Part shown: one piece after another, positions 1 through 7,933 of the stretch
Position numbering within the stretch: position 1 is the stretch's first letter
Layout of the letters: each line of letters starts with the position of its first letter
From: Spirosoma luteum DSM 19990
Lineage (GTDB): Bacteria; Bacteroidota; Bacteroidia; Cytophagales; Spirosomataceae
DNA: 64,000 bases
Direction: 5' to 3'
Assembly (NCBI RefSeq): GCF_000374065.1
Contig: NZ_KB893245.1
Span: 868,001-932,000, forward strand
The notes under the pieces: generated by a model
What the model saw: the letters and a program-made list of their open reading frames with translations, nothing else
Database searches by the model: none
Told to the model about the DNA's origin: nothing
Made by a program: the position numbers and the translations under genes

Positions 1-360
1 ACGCTATATAGACCGGTGGCCTGGATTGACTTTACCCCTAGCCTAGAATCCAAAAACCTACCGACTCTTCTCAATAGCCTACCCAGTCGAATCGGTGCTT
101 TTTTGATTCATTACCGACAGTGGGTCAGTACGGATCATTGGTTGTTGATAACCACGGTGGGTTATTTCCGGCCCTATTCAACGGGACATGAGCTTTTTAC
201 CCCGGTCTACTCGGGCAACTGGGAGACGTACAATCTTAATTTTGTGATCCAGTTTGATCCCGTCAAAAGACAGGTTGTAGTTTTATCGGACCTGTACACC
301 ACCTTAGTCGATAAGAATTTACGAGCTGACTTCGCCACGGCTATCTTTAAGATGCTTTAG
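1..360 (+). CDS. C-terminal part of an unrecognised protein
   Basis: The frame is open from the first base and ends at the TAG at 358-360, so the gene probably begins upstream of the window; a GTG at 16 is only a possible internal start. The visible part is about 115 residues, soluble-looking and rich in aromatic residues, with no signal peptide or membrane segment. I do not recognise the family. The IS5-type element begins about ten bases after the stop, so the insertion did not cut this gene. Confidence 0.5.
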   Translation, partial: TLYRPVAWIDFTPSLESKNLPTLLNSLPSRIGAFLIHYRQWVSTDHWLLITTVGYFRPYSTGHELFTPVYSGNWETYNLNFVIQFDPVKRQVVVLSDLYTTLVDKNLRADFATAIFKML

Positions 361-502
361 ATCTAGCTTAAAACGTGTTGGGGAATTAAGTTTGGCCAAG
401 CAGTCAAATTCGTTGTAGCATGATCTGAATGTTGGCTAGATACAGCCAACTCACCGAAGAAGATAACGTGTACTCGTAATCTTTGACGATACGCCGGAAG
501 AA

Positions 503-518
503 CGGGGTCGCCCGTGCG
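503..518 (+). repeat. 16-nt GC-rich insertion a in transposase
   Basis: The sequence CGGGGTCGCCCGTGCG lies between the codons for AWTN and FFRRIVKDYEY of the transposase. Removing it restores the frame and the expected protein text. With its flank it contains a small dyad, ACGGG and CCCGT around four bases. It matches insertion c (read on the minus strand) at 13 of 16 positions. Confidence 0.7.
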
Positions 519-1044
519 ATTAGTCCACGCAATGCTCCGTTCGACTACCCACCGTTTGGCTACCGGCACAAAACCACGAGCCGATTCAGGACGCGAAGCT
601 TTCTCGAAATCAATGCTCCACGCAGCCAACGCCTGGGCAAATACCCCGTTGTATGCTTGATCCCCGTAGACCTTCTCCAACCTCTCTCCAGCCCGCCAGA
701 GTATCGTGCTGACTAAAGGAACGGCTGCTGGACCCTCGGCTTCATTAGTCCCATGCACATCGACCACCCACAAGCGGCCATCCGTATCGACGACAAACTC
801 TCGTTTTCGCCCGTTGACTCGTTTATTGACGTCCAAACCTCGATAATCGCAAATCATGGGGTTTAGTTTAATGCTCTGTGCATCAATACATAATACAGAG
901 GGGTAGGCTTGTCTATCGACCCGTTTACGGTCTAAGTGATTTAACGCTGCGTTAATTCGCTCGAAGGTGCCATCCTGCTTCCACTGATCAAAGTAGTAGT
1001 AAACGGCCTGCCAGTTGGGCCACTCTTCAGGTAGGTTACGCCAC

Positions 1045-1060
1045 CGCTCGAGCGGCCCCG
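1045..1060 (-). repeat. 16-nt GC-rich insertion c in transposase
   Basis: Read on the minus strand the insert is CGGGGCCGCTCGAGCG. It splits a glutamine codon: removing it joins CA and G and restores RTGCQWRN. It contains the palindrome CGCTCGAGCG. Its orientation is opposite to insertions a and b relative to the plus strand. Confidence 0.7.
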
Positions 1061-1150
1061 TGACAACCTGTTCGCAGAAGCCACAAAATAATGTTGATCA
1101 TCTGGCGCGGGTTATGTTTGCGCTTGCGTTTGAGATCGAAAAAAGGCGAA

Positions 1151-1166
1151 CCGGGTCGCTGGAGCG
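1151..1166 (+). repeat. 16-nt GC-rich insertion b in transposase
   Basis: The insert CCGGGTCGCTGGAGCG lies near the transposase N-terminus. Removing it restores the text AISPFFDLK. The three inserts share the pattern CnGGGyCGCysGwGCG, with 11 of 16 positions invariant. The exact boundaries of this copy could shift by a few bases; an alternative excision at 1144-1159 restores the frame as well. Confidence 0.65.
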
Positions 1167-1280
1167 ATTGCGGCCCATTGAGGGTCGGTCAGTGGCTTCC
1201 ACTGTTTGGTCATGACTCTGTAGTTTGGCGACCACAAAGTTGGCACGACTCTCAACCTTTCTCAATTCCCAAACACCCTC

Positions 1281-1679
1281 TAAAGTAAGACTTGAGCTAG
1301 CTATTTCCTTAGCGGGCTTATTTATTAGTTTGAGTAGCTTGATGGTCTATAAAGAGCTTTGGGCAGGAGTAAGTATTATCTTGGTGGTTTCCCTACTGAT
1401 TCTACACTTGTTTATGACAACACGTTATAAACTGGACAAAAATACCCTTACCATTCAATCAGGCCTTTTCTTTCACAAAGCGTTGCCCATTGCTTCCATC
1501 AAAAAGATCATCGAAACCCGAACCCTATTAGTTCACCCGCTCTCTCGCTGGATCGAATTGAATTAGTCTATAATCGATTCGATAGTGTGTTACTCTCTCC
1601 TGAGGACAAGATGGACTTCATCACTGAGCTGCTCCGTCGAAAGCCGGACATTGAAGTTCGGCTAAAGAGTAGGGTATAA
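1281..1679 (+). pseudogene. Remnant of a small PH-domain (DUF304-type) membrane protein
   Basis: The frame starts inside the IS end and reads VRLELAISLAGLF onward, with two hydrophobic segments followed by a bacterial PH-type domain (TRYKLDKNTLTIQSGLFF, then IASIKKIIETRT). After IETRT the frame ends early at 1566, but another frame continues with SSPALSLDRIELVYNRFD to a TAA at 1677-1679, which is the expected family C-terminus. A one-base deletion near 1530 explains this. The native start is missing, probably lost through the insertion element. Residual function is unlikely. Confidence 0.75.
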
Positions 1680-1948
1680 ATACAGGCACTAAGGAAGAGC
1701 TTAGGTTAACTTCAATATAGGAGTATCGCCGAACGCTCCTATGCGAGACGAAGAAACATTCGTATATCTGCTGCTTAAATTGGGCGTTTCATAGTTCACG
1801 CTGCCACCTTCGTTTGTTCTGTTTGTCAGCTTGTTTGGAGGCTTACTCGACACACTCCCAGCCGATTAGCGCCAAACATACAAAGTAGAAAAGTGGCCTA
1901 ATAGAATTTTAGAGACAGGTGCCGGAAACGCCGGCAAAAAATCTAGTG

Positions 1949-2707
1949 ATGAACTACATTTTAATCGCCGTTCTGCTTGTAACGGCGGCAGCTACCCGGT
2001 GGCAAAGTAACTCGAAGCTATCAGAAAACGCAACCGCGGTTGGAGATATCAGTGAGCCGGATATGGTCACGGTGCAGGGCGGCAGGTTTGCTATGGGTGG
2101 CTATGAGAATGATAATGAAAAGCCAATCCATAATGTTACCCTAAGCAGTTTCAAAATAGCTAAATATGAAACTACGCTGGCACATTGGCAACAGGTTATG
2201 GGCAGTAATCCTTCCGGTCGTACTGATTGTATGGATTGTCCGGTAACCGCTGTCGGCTGGGATGATATACAGGCATTTATAACAAAGTTGAATACCCTAT
2301 CCGGTAAGATCTATCGCCTGCCTACCGAAGCCGAATGGGAGTATGCTGCCAGAGGCGGTACAAAAAGCAAGGAATTTGACTATGCGGGTAGTAATGATGT
2401 CAATGCGGTAGCCTGGACGTTTGCTAACAGCGGATCAACTATTCATCCTGTTGGTCAAAAACAGGCCAATGAATTGGGCTTGTATGATATGTCGGGCAAT
2501 GTCTTTGAATGGTGCAACGATTGGTATGATGAGACCTATTATGCTAACAGTCCGGAACATGATCCCAAGGGCCCTGCCACTGGGCCGCATCGTGTTTTCC
2601 GGGGTGGTAACCGGTCCAGCGAACCCGCTAAAAGCCACGTAGCCTATCGCAACCCCTTCCGGTTGGGCTACGCCAACCTAGGGTTCCGGCTGGCTTCTTC
2701 CCTTTAG
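1949..2707 (+). CDS. SUMF1/FGE-like domain protein, exported
   Basis: This protein of about 252 residues has a formylglycine-generating-enzyme (SUMF1) type fold. I chose the ATG at 1949 because it starts a good signal sequence (MNYILIAVLLVTAAATRW); an in-frame GTG at 1919 would bury it. The domain covers roughly residues 40-250, with VTVQGGRFAMG, PTEAEWEYAARGG, DMSGNVFEWCNDWY and FRGGN as landmarks. Most bacterial members are not sulfatase activators, and the true FGE active-site Cys pair is not evident, so this is probably a periplasmic or surface domain of unknown ligand. No operon partner is adjacent, and the surroundings are decayed genes. Confidence 0.8.
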   Translation: MNYILIAVLLVTAAATRWQSNSKLSENATAVGDISEPDMVTVQGGRFAMGGYENDNEKPIHNVTLSSFKIAKYETTLAHWQQVMGSNPSGRTDCMDCPVTAVGWDDIQAFITKLNTLSGKIYRLPTEAEWEYAARGGTKSKEFDYAGSNDVNAVAWTFANSGSTIHPVGQKQANELGLYDMSGNVFEWCNDWYDETYYANSPEHDPKGPATGPHRVFRGGNRSSEPAKSHVAYRNPFRLGYANLGFRLASSL

Positions 2708-2923
2708 TAAACCGAATACCTTTGAGCTAACCTAAGGGACTGCCTACCCGGGGCTTCGTGAAGGACAGTAAAGGAAATCTTTGGCTTGTCTTTTCTCAAG
2801 AAAAGCTCTTTTTGAGAAATACTTACAAGATGCCCTTGTGGGCATATATGTTGTTTATCTTGTTCTTATGTAAACGTTCGTTTATAACAGAACGCAATTT
2901 CTTTCCTTCACCCGTTTTCAAGC

Positions 2924-3205
2924 ATGAACCACTTCAACATCAAAACCAAACGCCAGCTACTTTCTGGCATACTGGCTGGAAAGACTGATGCTTTACGAAC
3001 TTACCAGCGATAGCAGGCAGTTTCTGTTTTTCCTTTTCGATGGGTAATTGATGCGAGAGCAGTAAGCGAAGGAATTACGGCCATTGATAAGCAGGGTGAA
3101 AATATCCCGATGAGTGAACAGGAGTTTGAGCAATTACCCCGTACCGCCCTTATTTGGCGGATTGTTGACTTTACAGGCGGGTTAAATCCGCCCGGTATTG
3201 ATTAA
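2924..3205 (+). pseudogene. Small ORF interrupted by an amber codon
   Basis: An ATG at 2924 opens a frame starting MNHFNIKTKRQLL that meets a TAG at 3011-3013 and then continues in the same frame (QAVSVFPFRWVIDARAVSEG onward) to a TAA at 3203-3205, ending TGGLNPPGID. Without the stop it would be 93 residues. The downstream half has a normal, protein-like composition and is too long and regular to be likely chance. I do not recognise the family. Either it is a decayed gene or the downstream part is read separately. The 216 bases before it hold no other gene I can support, only a short hairpin (ATGCCC/GGGCAT) near 2830-2845. Confidence 0.45.
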
Positions 3206-3335
3206 TGACACAGGGGCCGTAATTAGCCCTTTTTCTTTGCCTAATCAAGCCGATTTGTCTAAACGCATTGCACATTACATTGCACACCACATAAAAAAAG
3301 CACCTAACATATTTGTTAAGTGCTTGATTGTCAGG

Positions 3336-3408
3336 AGCCTCCTATAGGACTTGAACCTACGACCCCTTCATTACGAATGAAGTGCTCTACCAACTGAGCT
3401 AAGGAGGC
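3336..3408 (-). tRNA. tRNA-Thr (anticodon CGT)
   Basis: The minus strand folds as a cloverleaf: acceptor GCCTCCT pairs with AGGAGGC, the D arm is GCTC/GAGC, the anticodon stem CTTCA/TGAAG encloses the loop TTCGTAA, and the T arm carries TTCAAGT. The anticodon is CGT. The CCA end is not encoded. A promoter lies just upstream at 3429-3460. Confidence 0.93.
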
Positions 3409-3428
3409 TTTTGGGCATTTTGAGACCG

Positions 3429-3460
3429 CAAAGATAGCGGAATCATAACATATCAGGCAA
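3429..3460 (-). promoter_or_regulatory. Bacteroidota-type promoter for tRNA-Thr
   Basis: On the minus strand there is TTG (3460-3458), 21 bases, then TATCTTTG (3436-3429), matching the TTG/TAnnTTTG consensus. It points at the tRNA-Thr gene, whose 5' end is 20 bases downstream. Confidence 0.65.
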
Positions 3461-3491
3461 GGAAACGGGCGTTTTTTCTTAATTTTGCCCT

Positions 3492-5462
3492 ATGATTTCC
3501 ATTACTAACCTGTCTTATTACCTCGGCAGCCGAGCGCTTTACGAAAATGCCTCGCTGCATATTAAGCCTAACCAGAAAATTGGCCTTATCGGTCTGAACG
3601 GAACGGGCAAATCGACGCTGCTGCGCATCATCAATGGCGATTACCAGGCCGATGGCGGCACCATATCCAAAGCGGGCGATGTTACGCTGGGTTTCCTGAA
3701 CCAGGACCTGCTTAGTTACCAGACCGACGATTCTATTCTGTCGGTGGCCATGCAGGCGTTTGAGCGGCAGAATAAATTGCAGGTTCAGATAGACGAGGTG
3801 CTCCACGAAATGGAGACCAACTATCAGGATGAACTGGTCGATAAACTCGGCAAACTCCAGGAAGAATTTGAAGCCCTCGATGGGTACACGGTGCAGTCGC
3901 GGGCGGAAGAAATTATGGAGGGACTGGGCTTCTCGACCGAGGATCTGCAAAAGCCACTCCGGCAGTTTTCAGGCGGGTGGCGGATGCGGGTAATGCTCGC
4001 GAAACTGCTGTTGCAGAAACCATCCCTGCTGATGCTGGATGAGCCGACCAACCACCTTGACCTGCCTTCGATTCAGTGGGTAGAAAAATACATTCAGACG
4101 TATGAAGGGTCCGTAATTGTGGTTTCACACGACCGGGAGTTTCTCGATAACGTGATCGACGTAACGGTGGAGGTGGCCAATGGCAAGCTGAATTATTACG
4201 CCGGTAATTACTCGTTCTACCTGGAGGAGAAAACCCTGCGCAACGAAATTCAGAAAGGTGCCTTCGAAAATCAGCAGGCCAAAATCCGGCAGACGGAGCG
4301 GTTTATCGAACGGTTTAAAGCGCAGGCAACCAAAGCTAAACAGGCGCAAAGCCGGGTAAAGCAACTGGCCCGGATGGATCGTATCGATGACGTAATCGAC
4401 GAGTCGGCGCGGGTAAACTTTAAATTCCAGTTCTCCACCCAGCCCGGTCGCCATATCCTGCACCTCGACGATATTTCGAAGGCGTACGGTCCGAAGAAAA
4501 TTCTGACCCATGCCGACATTCGGCTCGAACGGGGTGATAAAGTCGCCCTGATTGGTGCCAACGGAAAGGGTAAATCAACGTTGCTCCGTATCATTTCTGG
4601 GTCGGAGCCGGTTAGTGACGGGCAGCGCCAACTGGGGCACAATGTGTCCTTCAGTTTCTATGCTCAGCACCAACTGGAGTCGTTGAGTGTGGATGATACA
4701 TTGCTGGAAGAACTCAAACACGCCAATCCGAACAAAAGTGAAGGCGAATTGCGCGGAGTACTGGGTTGCTTTCTGTTCTCGAGCGATGATGTTTTCAAGA
4801 AAATCAAAGTGCTGTCAGGGGGAGAGAAGTCGAGAATAGCACTGGCAAAAGTGCTGCTGTCGCAGGCGAATTTCCTACTGCTTGACGAACCGACTAACCA
4901 CCTCGACATGCAGTCGGTGAATATCCTGATTCAGGCACTGGAGCAGTATGAGGGTACGTACGTGGTGGTTTCGCACGACCGCTACTTCGTGTCGCAGATT
5001 GCCAACAAAATCTGGTACATTGAAGATGAACAGATAAAGCAATATCCGGGCACCTACGATGAATACGAATGGTGGATGGAAGAGCGCAAAGCCGACGCTG
5101 CGGCCGGGCAAAAAGCAGAGGGCAAGGGGCAAAATAGTAACGGGAACGGGTCTGCTCCCAAGCCCCTCGCTCCAAGCCCCCCGCCCAGGAGTGGTAACGA
5201 CGACGAACGGAAAGAGTGGCAGCGTACACTAAAGCGCCTGAGCCAGCAGGCCGAAGAATCCGAACATAAAATTGGACAGCTGGAAGATCGTAAACAACGG
5301 CTCGAAACCGAACTCGCCGACCCGGCTACCTACGGCGACGATAAACTGATGCAGGCTAAAAACGACGAATACCGACGGGTGACAACGCAGATTAGCCAGC
5401 TTCAGGACGAGTGGGAAACGGCTATGCTCGAAGCCGAAGAGTGGGAAAAGAAACTGGCGTAA
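3492..5462 (+). CDS. ABC-F family ATPase (Uup/EttA-like)
   Basis: This 656-residue soluble protein has two ABC ATPase domains in tandem and no membrane domain, the layout of ABC-F translation factors that act on the ribosome. The first domain has Walker A GLNGTGKST at residues 34-42, signature FSGGWRMRVML and Walker B LLMLDEPTNHLD. The second has GANGKGKST, LSGGEKSRIAL and LLLDEPTNHLD. Between them is the linker rich in Gln, Lys and Arg expected of the P-site tRNA interaction motif. The C-terminus carries a low-complexity stretch followed by a coiled coil like that of Uup. It is a single-gene transcript, closed by a strong terminator 20 bases downstream. I cannot decide between Uup, YbiT and a resistance-type ABC-F from sequence alone. 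Confidence 0.93.
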   Translation: MISITNLSYYLGSRALYENASLHIKPNQKIGLIGLNGTGKSTLLRIINGDYQADGGTISKAGDVTLGFLNQDLLSYQTDDSILSVAMQAFERQNKLQVQIDEVLHEMETNYQDELVDKLGKLQEEFEALDGYTVQSRAEEIMEGLGFSTEDLQKPLRQFSGGWRMRVMLAKLLLQKPSLLMLDEPTNHLDLPSIQWVEKYIQTYEGSVIVVSHDREFLDNVIDVTVEVANGKLNYYAGNYSFYLEEKTLRNEIQKGAFENQQAKIRQTERFIERFKAQATKAKQAQSRVKQLARMDRIDDVIDESARVNFKFQFSTQPGRHILHLDDISKAYGPKKILTHADIRLERGDKVALIGANGKGKSTLLRIISGSEPVSDGQRQLGHNVSFSFYAQHQLESLSVDDTLLEELKHANPNKSEGELRGVLGCFLFSSDDVFKKIKVLSGGEKSRIALAKVLLSQANFLLLDEPTNHLDMQSVNILIQALEQYEGTYVVVSHDRYFVSQIANKIWYIEDEQIKQYPGTYDEYEWWMEERKADAAAGQKAEGKGQNSNGNGSAPKPLAPSPPPRSGNDDERKEWQRTLKRLSQQAEESEHKIGQLEDRKQRLETELADPATYGDDKLMQAKNDEYRRVTTQISQLQDEWETAMLEAEEWEKKLA

Positions 5463-5481
5463 TCAAGGGCAGTTTTCACAT

Positions 5482-5516
5482 AAAAGGCCCTACGTGTCCA
5501 ACACGTAGGGCCTTTT
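5482..5516 (+). terminator. Rho-independent terminator after ABC-F gene
   Basis: A perfect 16-bp inverted repeat (AAAAGGCCCTACGTGT and its complement) around a CCA loop ends in TTTT. The A-tract on the left also makes it usable for the convergent gene at 5564. Confidence 0.9.
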
Positions 5517-5563
5517 GCTTTACTGCATGAACTGGGTAACTTGAGGAGTGTACCCGTTTGTAC

Positions 5564-6361
5564 TTAACCGAATCGAATGTATAGAAAAATGGCTCCTCCG
5601 GAAAAAACAACCCAACTCATCAGCACCAACAGTGTAACCCCACCAGTCTTTACATACTGACTGAGCAGCCTGTAGTTTAAGAACTGATAGTAAGCGATAG
5701 TTAAGTAAATAAGTTGAAAAAGCAACAGTATACGATTAAGTAAGGGTAAGTAGGCGTTCAGCAGCAACCCCAGTATAAGAGTCAGGATGATACTGGCTAG
5801 TGAGAAAAAACTACTGAAGAAAACGTTGGCTACCAGATGTTCGGCGTAGTTGATACCGGATCGCCGGAAACACAACCAGAAGATGAAGGCGAATAGGGGG
5901 ATGGCCACCATACCAACGATATTGACATGCCTTTCGATAAACGTAGTAGCCGCGTGCTGACGTTCAGCGTAAGGGGATACTGCCTTGGGCACTGTGGGCT
6001 TTACTCCCTGCGTTGCTGATATGCCGGTATGTTCGCTGCTTGTGTAGGGGTTTACGAAGTTATTGACGGCGATGTTGAGCCCCAATACGATTAACAAAAA
6101 CGAAAAGGGATTGAAGTATTTGCTTCGCTTTCCCTCCAGAGTGTATTCCCGAGCCGTCACGCCTGGTTTACGCATCAAACTCTTGGTGAGGTACAATACA
6201 CCTTTGTCGGCATGGGTGAAAGCGTGGAAAACCTCATGTAAAATATGCGCCGGGTTAAAGCGATGAATATGGGCTTTCTGACCGCATTGGGGGCAAAACT
6301 GGTAGGATGCGTCTAAGTCTGCCGTACAATTTGGACAGGTCTTTACGGTCACTGTGGTCAT
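5564..6361 (-). CDS. DUF3667-type zinc-ribbon membrane protein
   Basis: This 265-residue protein starts with a zinc ribbon made of two CxxC pairs (Cys9/12 and Cys23/26, CPNC and CPQC). A cytoplasmic stretch with a REYTLEGKR motif before the first membrane helix is typical of DUF3667 proteins. Four to five hydrophobic segments follow. The family is common in Bacteroidota and has no established role. The gene is monocistronic and convergent with the ABC-F gene across the terminator at 5482-5516. Confidence 0.8.
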   Translation of the reverse strand: MTTVTVKTCPNCTADLDASYQFCPQCGQKAHIHRFNPAHILHEVFHAFTHADKGVLYLTKSLMRKPGVTAREYTLEGKRSKYFNPFSFLLIVLGLNIAVNNFVNPYTSSEHTGISATQGVKPTVPKAVSPYAERQHAATTFIERHVNIVGMVAIPLFAFIFWLCFRRSGINYAEHLVANVFFSSFFSLASIILTLILGLLLNAYLPLLNRILLLFQLIYLTIAYYQFLNYRLLSQYVKTGGVTLLVLMSWVVFSGGAIFLYIRFG

Positions 6362-6552
6362 GGAAGGAAGGTTAAAACAGAGAAAATGCCAAATCAGCTG
6401 GAATGATTATCGTTTATGATTCTCAGTACTTCGATGCGCGGTTACCATCAAGCCAAAGGATGTTGCAGCGACGCAATTTTACTGATTTTTCGCAACTATA
6501 CACCCATGTATGCGTTTAATAACCAGTTTCTTGCCGAAATAAACACCTGATA

Positions 6553-7869
6553 ATGATTCGTCGCCAATTCATTGCCATCGCGCTTACGGGGTTGTGTGTG
6601 TACCCATTGTTTGCGCAGAATCCACAGCTTCAGACCATCGATCATATTTACGACCCACAGGTGCAAACAGTACTCCTATACCCTCTGGTAGGAGCAAGTC
6701 CGAACGGTCAGAATGCCGTAGCACCGGCTCTGACCCTCAATCCCCCCGTTATTTCGCTGGATGAACAGGTGCCATTACAACTCGAATTTGATGATCTGAC
6801 GGCTAACTACCGCTCATTCCGGGCCCGGATTATTCACTGCAACGCCGACTGGCAGCGGTCAATCCTGAACGATATCGAGTTTACCTACGAGTACAACGAT
6901 AATCCCATTACGGACTATCAGATTTCTATCAACACAAAGATCCCCTATTTCCACTACCAGTTTACCCTGCCCAGTCTGAAACTGCCGGGCAATTATGTGC
7001 TGGTGGTGTATGACGAACGAAACCGGAACAACATCATCTTTACGCGCCGGTTTAGTACCTACCAGAATCGATTGCTCGTCAACGCGGCCGTACGTTTTTC
7101 GTCGGCTCCCGACCGGCAATTTACGGACCAGCAGCTCGACATATCAATCAACTATCGGGGGTATCAGGTTATTTCTCCCCAGGATGATTTTAAGGTCATA
7201 ATTCGTCAGAATTTTCGCGACGACCGGACCCTGACTGGTCTGCGCCCCACCAATGTGCAGGCGTTTGATCAAATCCTCGAATATCGGTTGATTGACCTGA
7301 GTAACACGATGCCGGGGGGGAATGAATTTCGCTTTTTCGACACCCGTACGGTCCTTTCCCGTGCCAACTACATTGACCGGATCGACCGGCTTGCCGACCG
7401 TAATATTGCTTACGTACAAGTCGATAAGCCCCGCAACCAGGGGGTGTATATCCAGAGTGATGATTTCAATGGTCAATTCGTAATCGACCATCGTGAAACG
7501 GGTAACGGAGCGACTAACGCGGATTATATCGAAACGATTTTCACCCTCAAAATCCCGGAAGTGCCCGATTTCAACATGTACGTGAATGGCTCGTTCAATT
7601 TCTGGCAACTGAACGAGCGTAACCAAATGGCCTATGATGCGTTGTTGGGCGCGTACCGGGCGTCGATTCTGTTGAAGCAGGGCGTTTACAATTACGACTA
7701 CACCCTCATGTCGACCGGTCCACAAAAAAAAGTGGATGAGAACTACATCGAGGGTAGTTTCTCATCCACCGAAAACGACTACGAAGTATTCGTTTACCAC
7801 CGCCCCCCCGCTTCCCGCGCCGACCAGCTGGTTGGCTACCGGCGGACGAGTGTCAATCAGCGTAAATGA
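6553..7869 (+). CDS. Type IX secretion system plug protein (DUF5103)
   Basis: This 438-residue exported protein has a signal peptide (MIRRQFIAIALTGLCVYPLF, cleavage near AQN). The body is beta-rich, with an N-terminal domain holding FRARIIHCNADWQRS and YNDNPITDYQIS and a C-terminal domain reading FNMYVNGSFNFWQLNERNQM. This matches DUF5103, the family of the plug that closes the SprA translocon of the type IX secretion system. It is expected to sit at the outer membrane on the periplasmic side. It is not next to other T9SS genes here, which is usual because those genes are scattered. It converges on ychF across a long inverted repeat. Confidence 0.88.
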   Translation: MIRRQFIAIALTGLCVYPLFAQNPQLQTIDHIYDPQVQTVLLYPLVGASPNGQNAVAPALTLNPPVISLDEQVPLQLEFDDLTANYRSFRARIIHCNADWQRSILNDIEFTYEYNDNPITDYQISINTKIPYFHYQFTLPSLKLPGNYVLVVYDERNRNNIIFTRRFSTYQNRLLVNAAVRFSSAPDRQFTDQQLDISINYRGYQVISPQDDFKVIIRQNFRDDRTLTGLRPTNVQAFDQILEYRLIDLSNTMPGGNEFRFFDTRTVLSRANYIDRIDRLADRNIAYVQVDKPRNQGVYIQSDDFNGQFVIDHRETGNGATNADYIETIFTLKIPEVPDFNMYVNGSFNFWQLNERNQMAYDALLGAYRASILLKQGVYNYDYTLMSTGPQKKVDENYIEGSFSSTENDYEVFVYHRPPASRADQLVGYRRTSVNQRK

Positions 7870-7933
7870 ATCCAGATTCCATTAGCCCCAGTTAGTTTAA
7901 ACCGGGGGCTATTAGAATTTGGATTCATTTACG
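7861..7933. terminator. Long inverted repeat shared by two convergent gene ends
   Basis: Outer arms CGTAAATGAATCC (7861-7873) and its exact complement (7921-7933) enclose inner arms TAGCCCC and GGGGGCTA. The outer arms include the last codons and stop of the T9SS plug gene and the stop region of ychF. It probably acts as a bidirectional terminator. Confidence 0.7.

Larger units (their letters stand above)
404..1213 (-). pseudogene. IS5-family transposase with three 16-nt insertions
   Basis: The minus strand starts at the ATG at 1213 (MTKQWKPLTDPQW) and would end at the TGA at 404-406. The N-terminal DUF4096-type region and the DDE catalytic core are recognisable: the first Asp in VLCIDAQSIKL, the second in VYGDQAYNG and the Glu in RWVVERSIAW. 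The frame changes three times, at about 1151, 1045 and 518. Removing exactly 16 nt at each point restores family-typical text (AISPFFDLK, RTGCQWRN and AWTNFFRRIVKDYEY) and gives a 253-residue protein, the usual length for this group. The longest intact stretch runs from 857 to 519. The gene cannot make a full transposase as it stands. Confidence 0.88.
371..1280 (-). mobile_element. IS5-family insertion sequence, degenerate
   Basis: The element is bounded by imperfect terminal inverted repeats: GTGTTGGGGAATTAAG at 375-390 and the complement of GTGTTTGGGAATTGAG at 1261-1276, matching at 14 of 16 positions. It holds one transposase gene on the minus strand. The flanking trinucleotides are TTA on the left and TAA on the right, so no exact target duplication can be claimed. 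It sits between the gene end at 360 and a PH-domain gene whose start it seems to have removed. The reading frame is broken in three places, so the copy is not autonomous. Confidence 0.85.

Noticed and set aside
371-1283. Three-base target duplication flanking the insertion element
   Set aside because: The left flank reads TTA and the right flank TAA on the same strand, so they are not a direct repeat and the exact ends remain uncertain.
2758-2988. 76-codon open frame before the amber-interrupted ORF
   Set aside because: It overlaps the better-supported frame at 2924 and has no recognisable features; the hydrophobic middle comes from T-rich sequence.
3480-3492. TAATTTTG as a promoter for the ABC-F gene
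   Set aside because: The element ends four bases before the ATG, which would make the mRNA leaderless, and no TTG lies at the right distance upstream.
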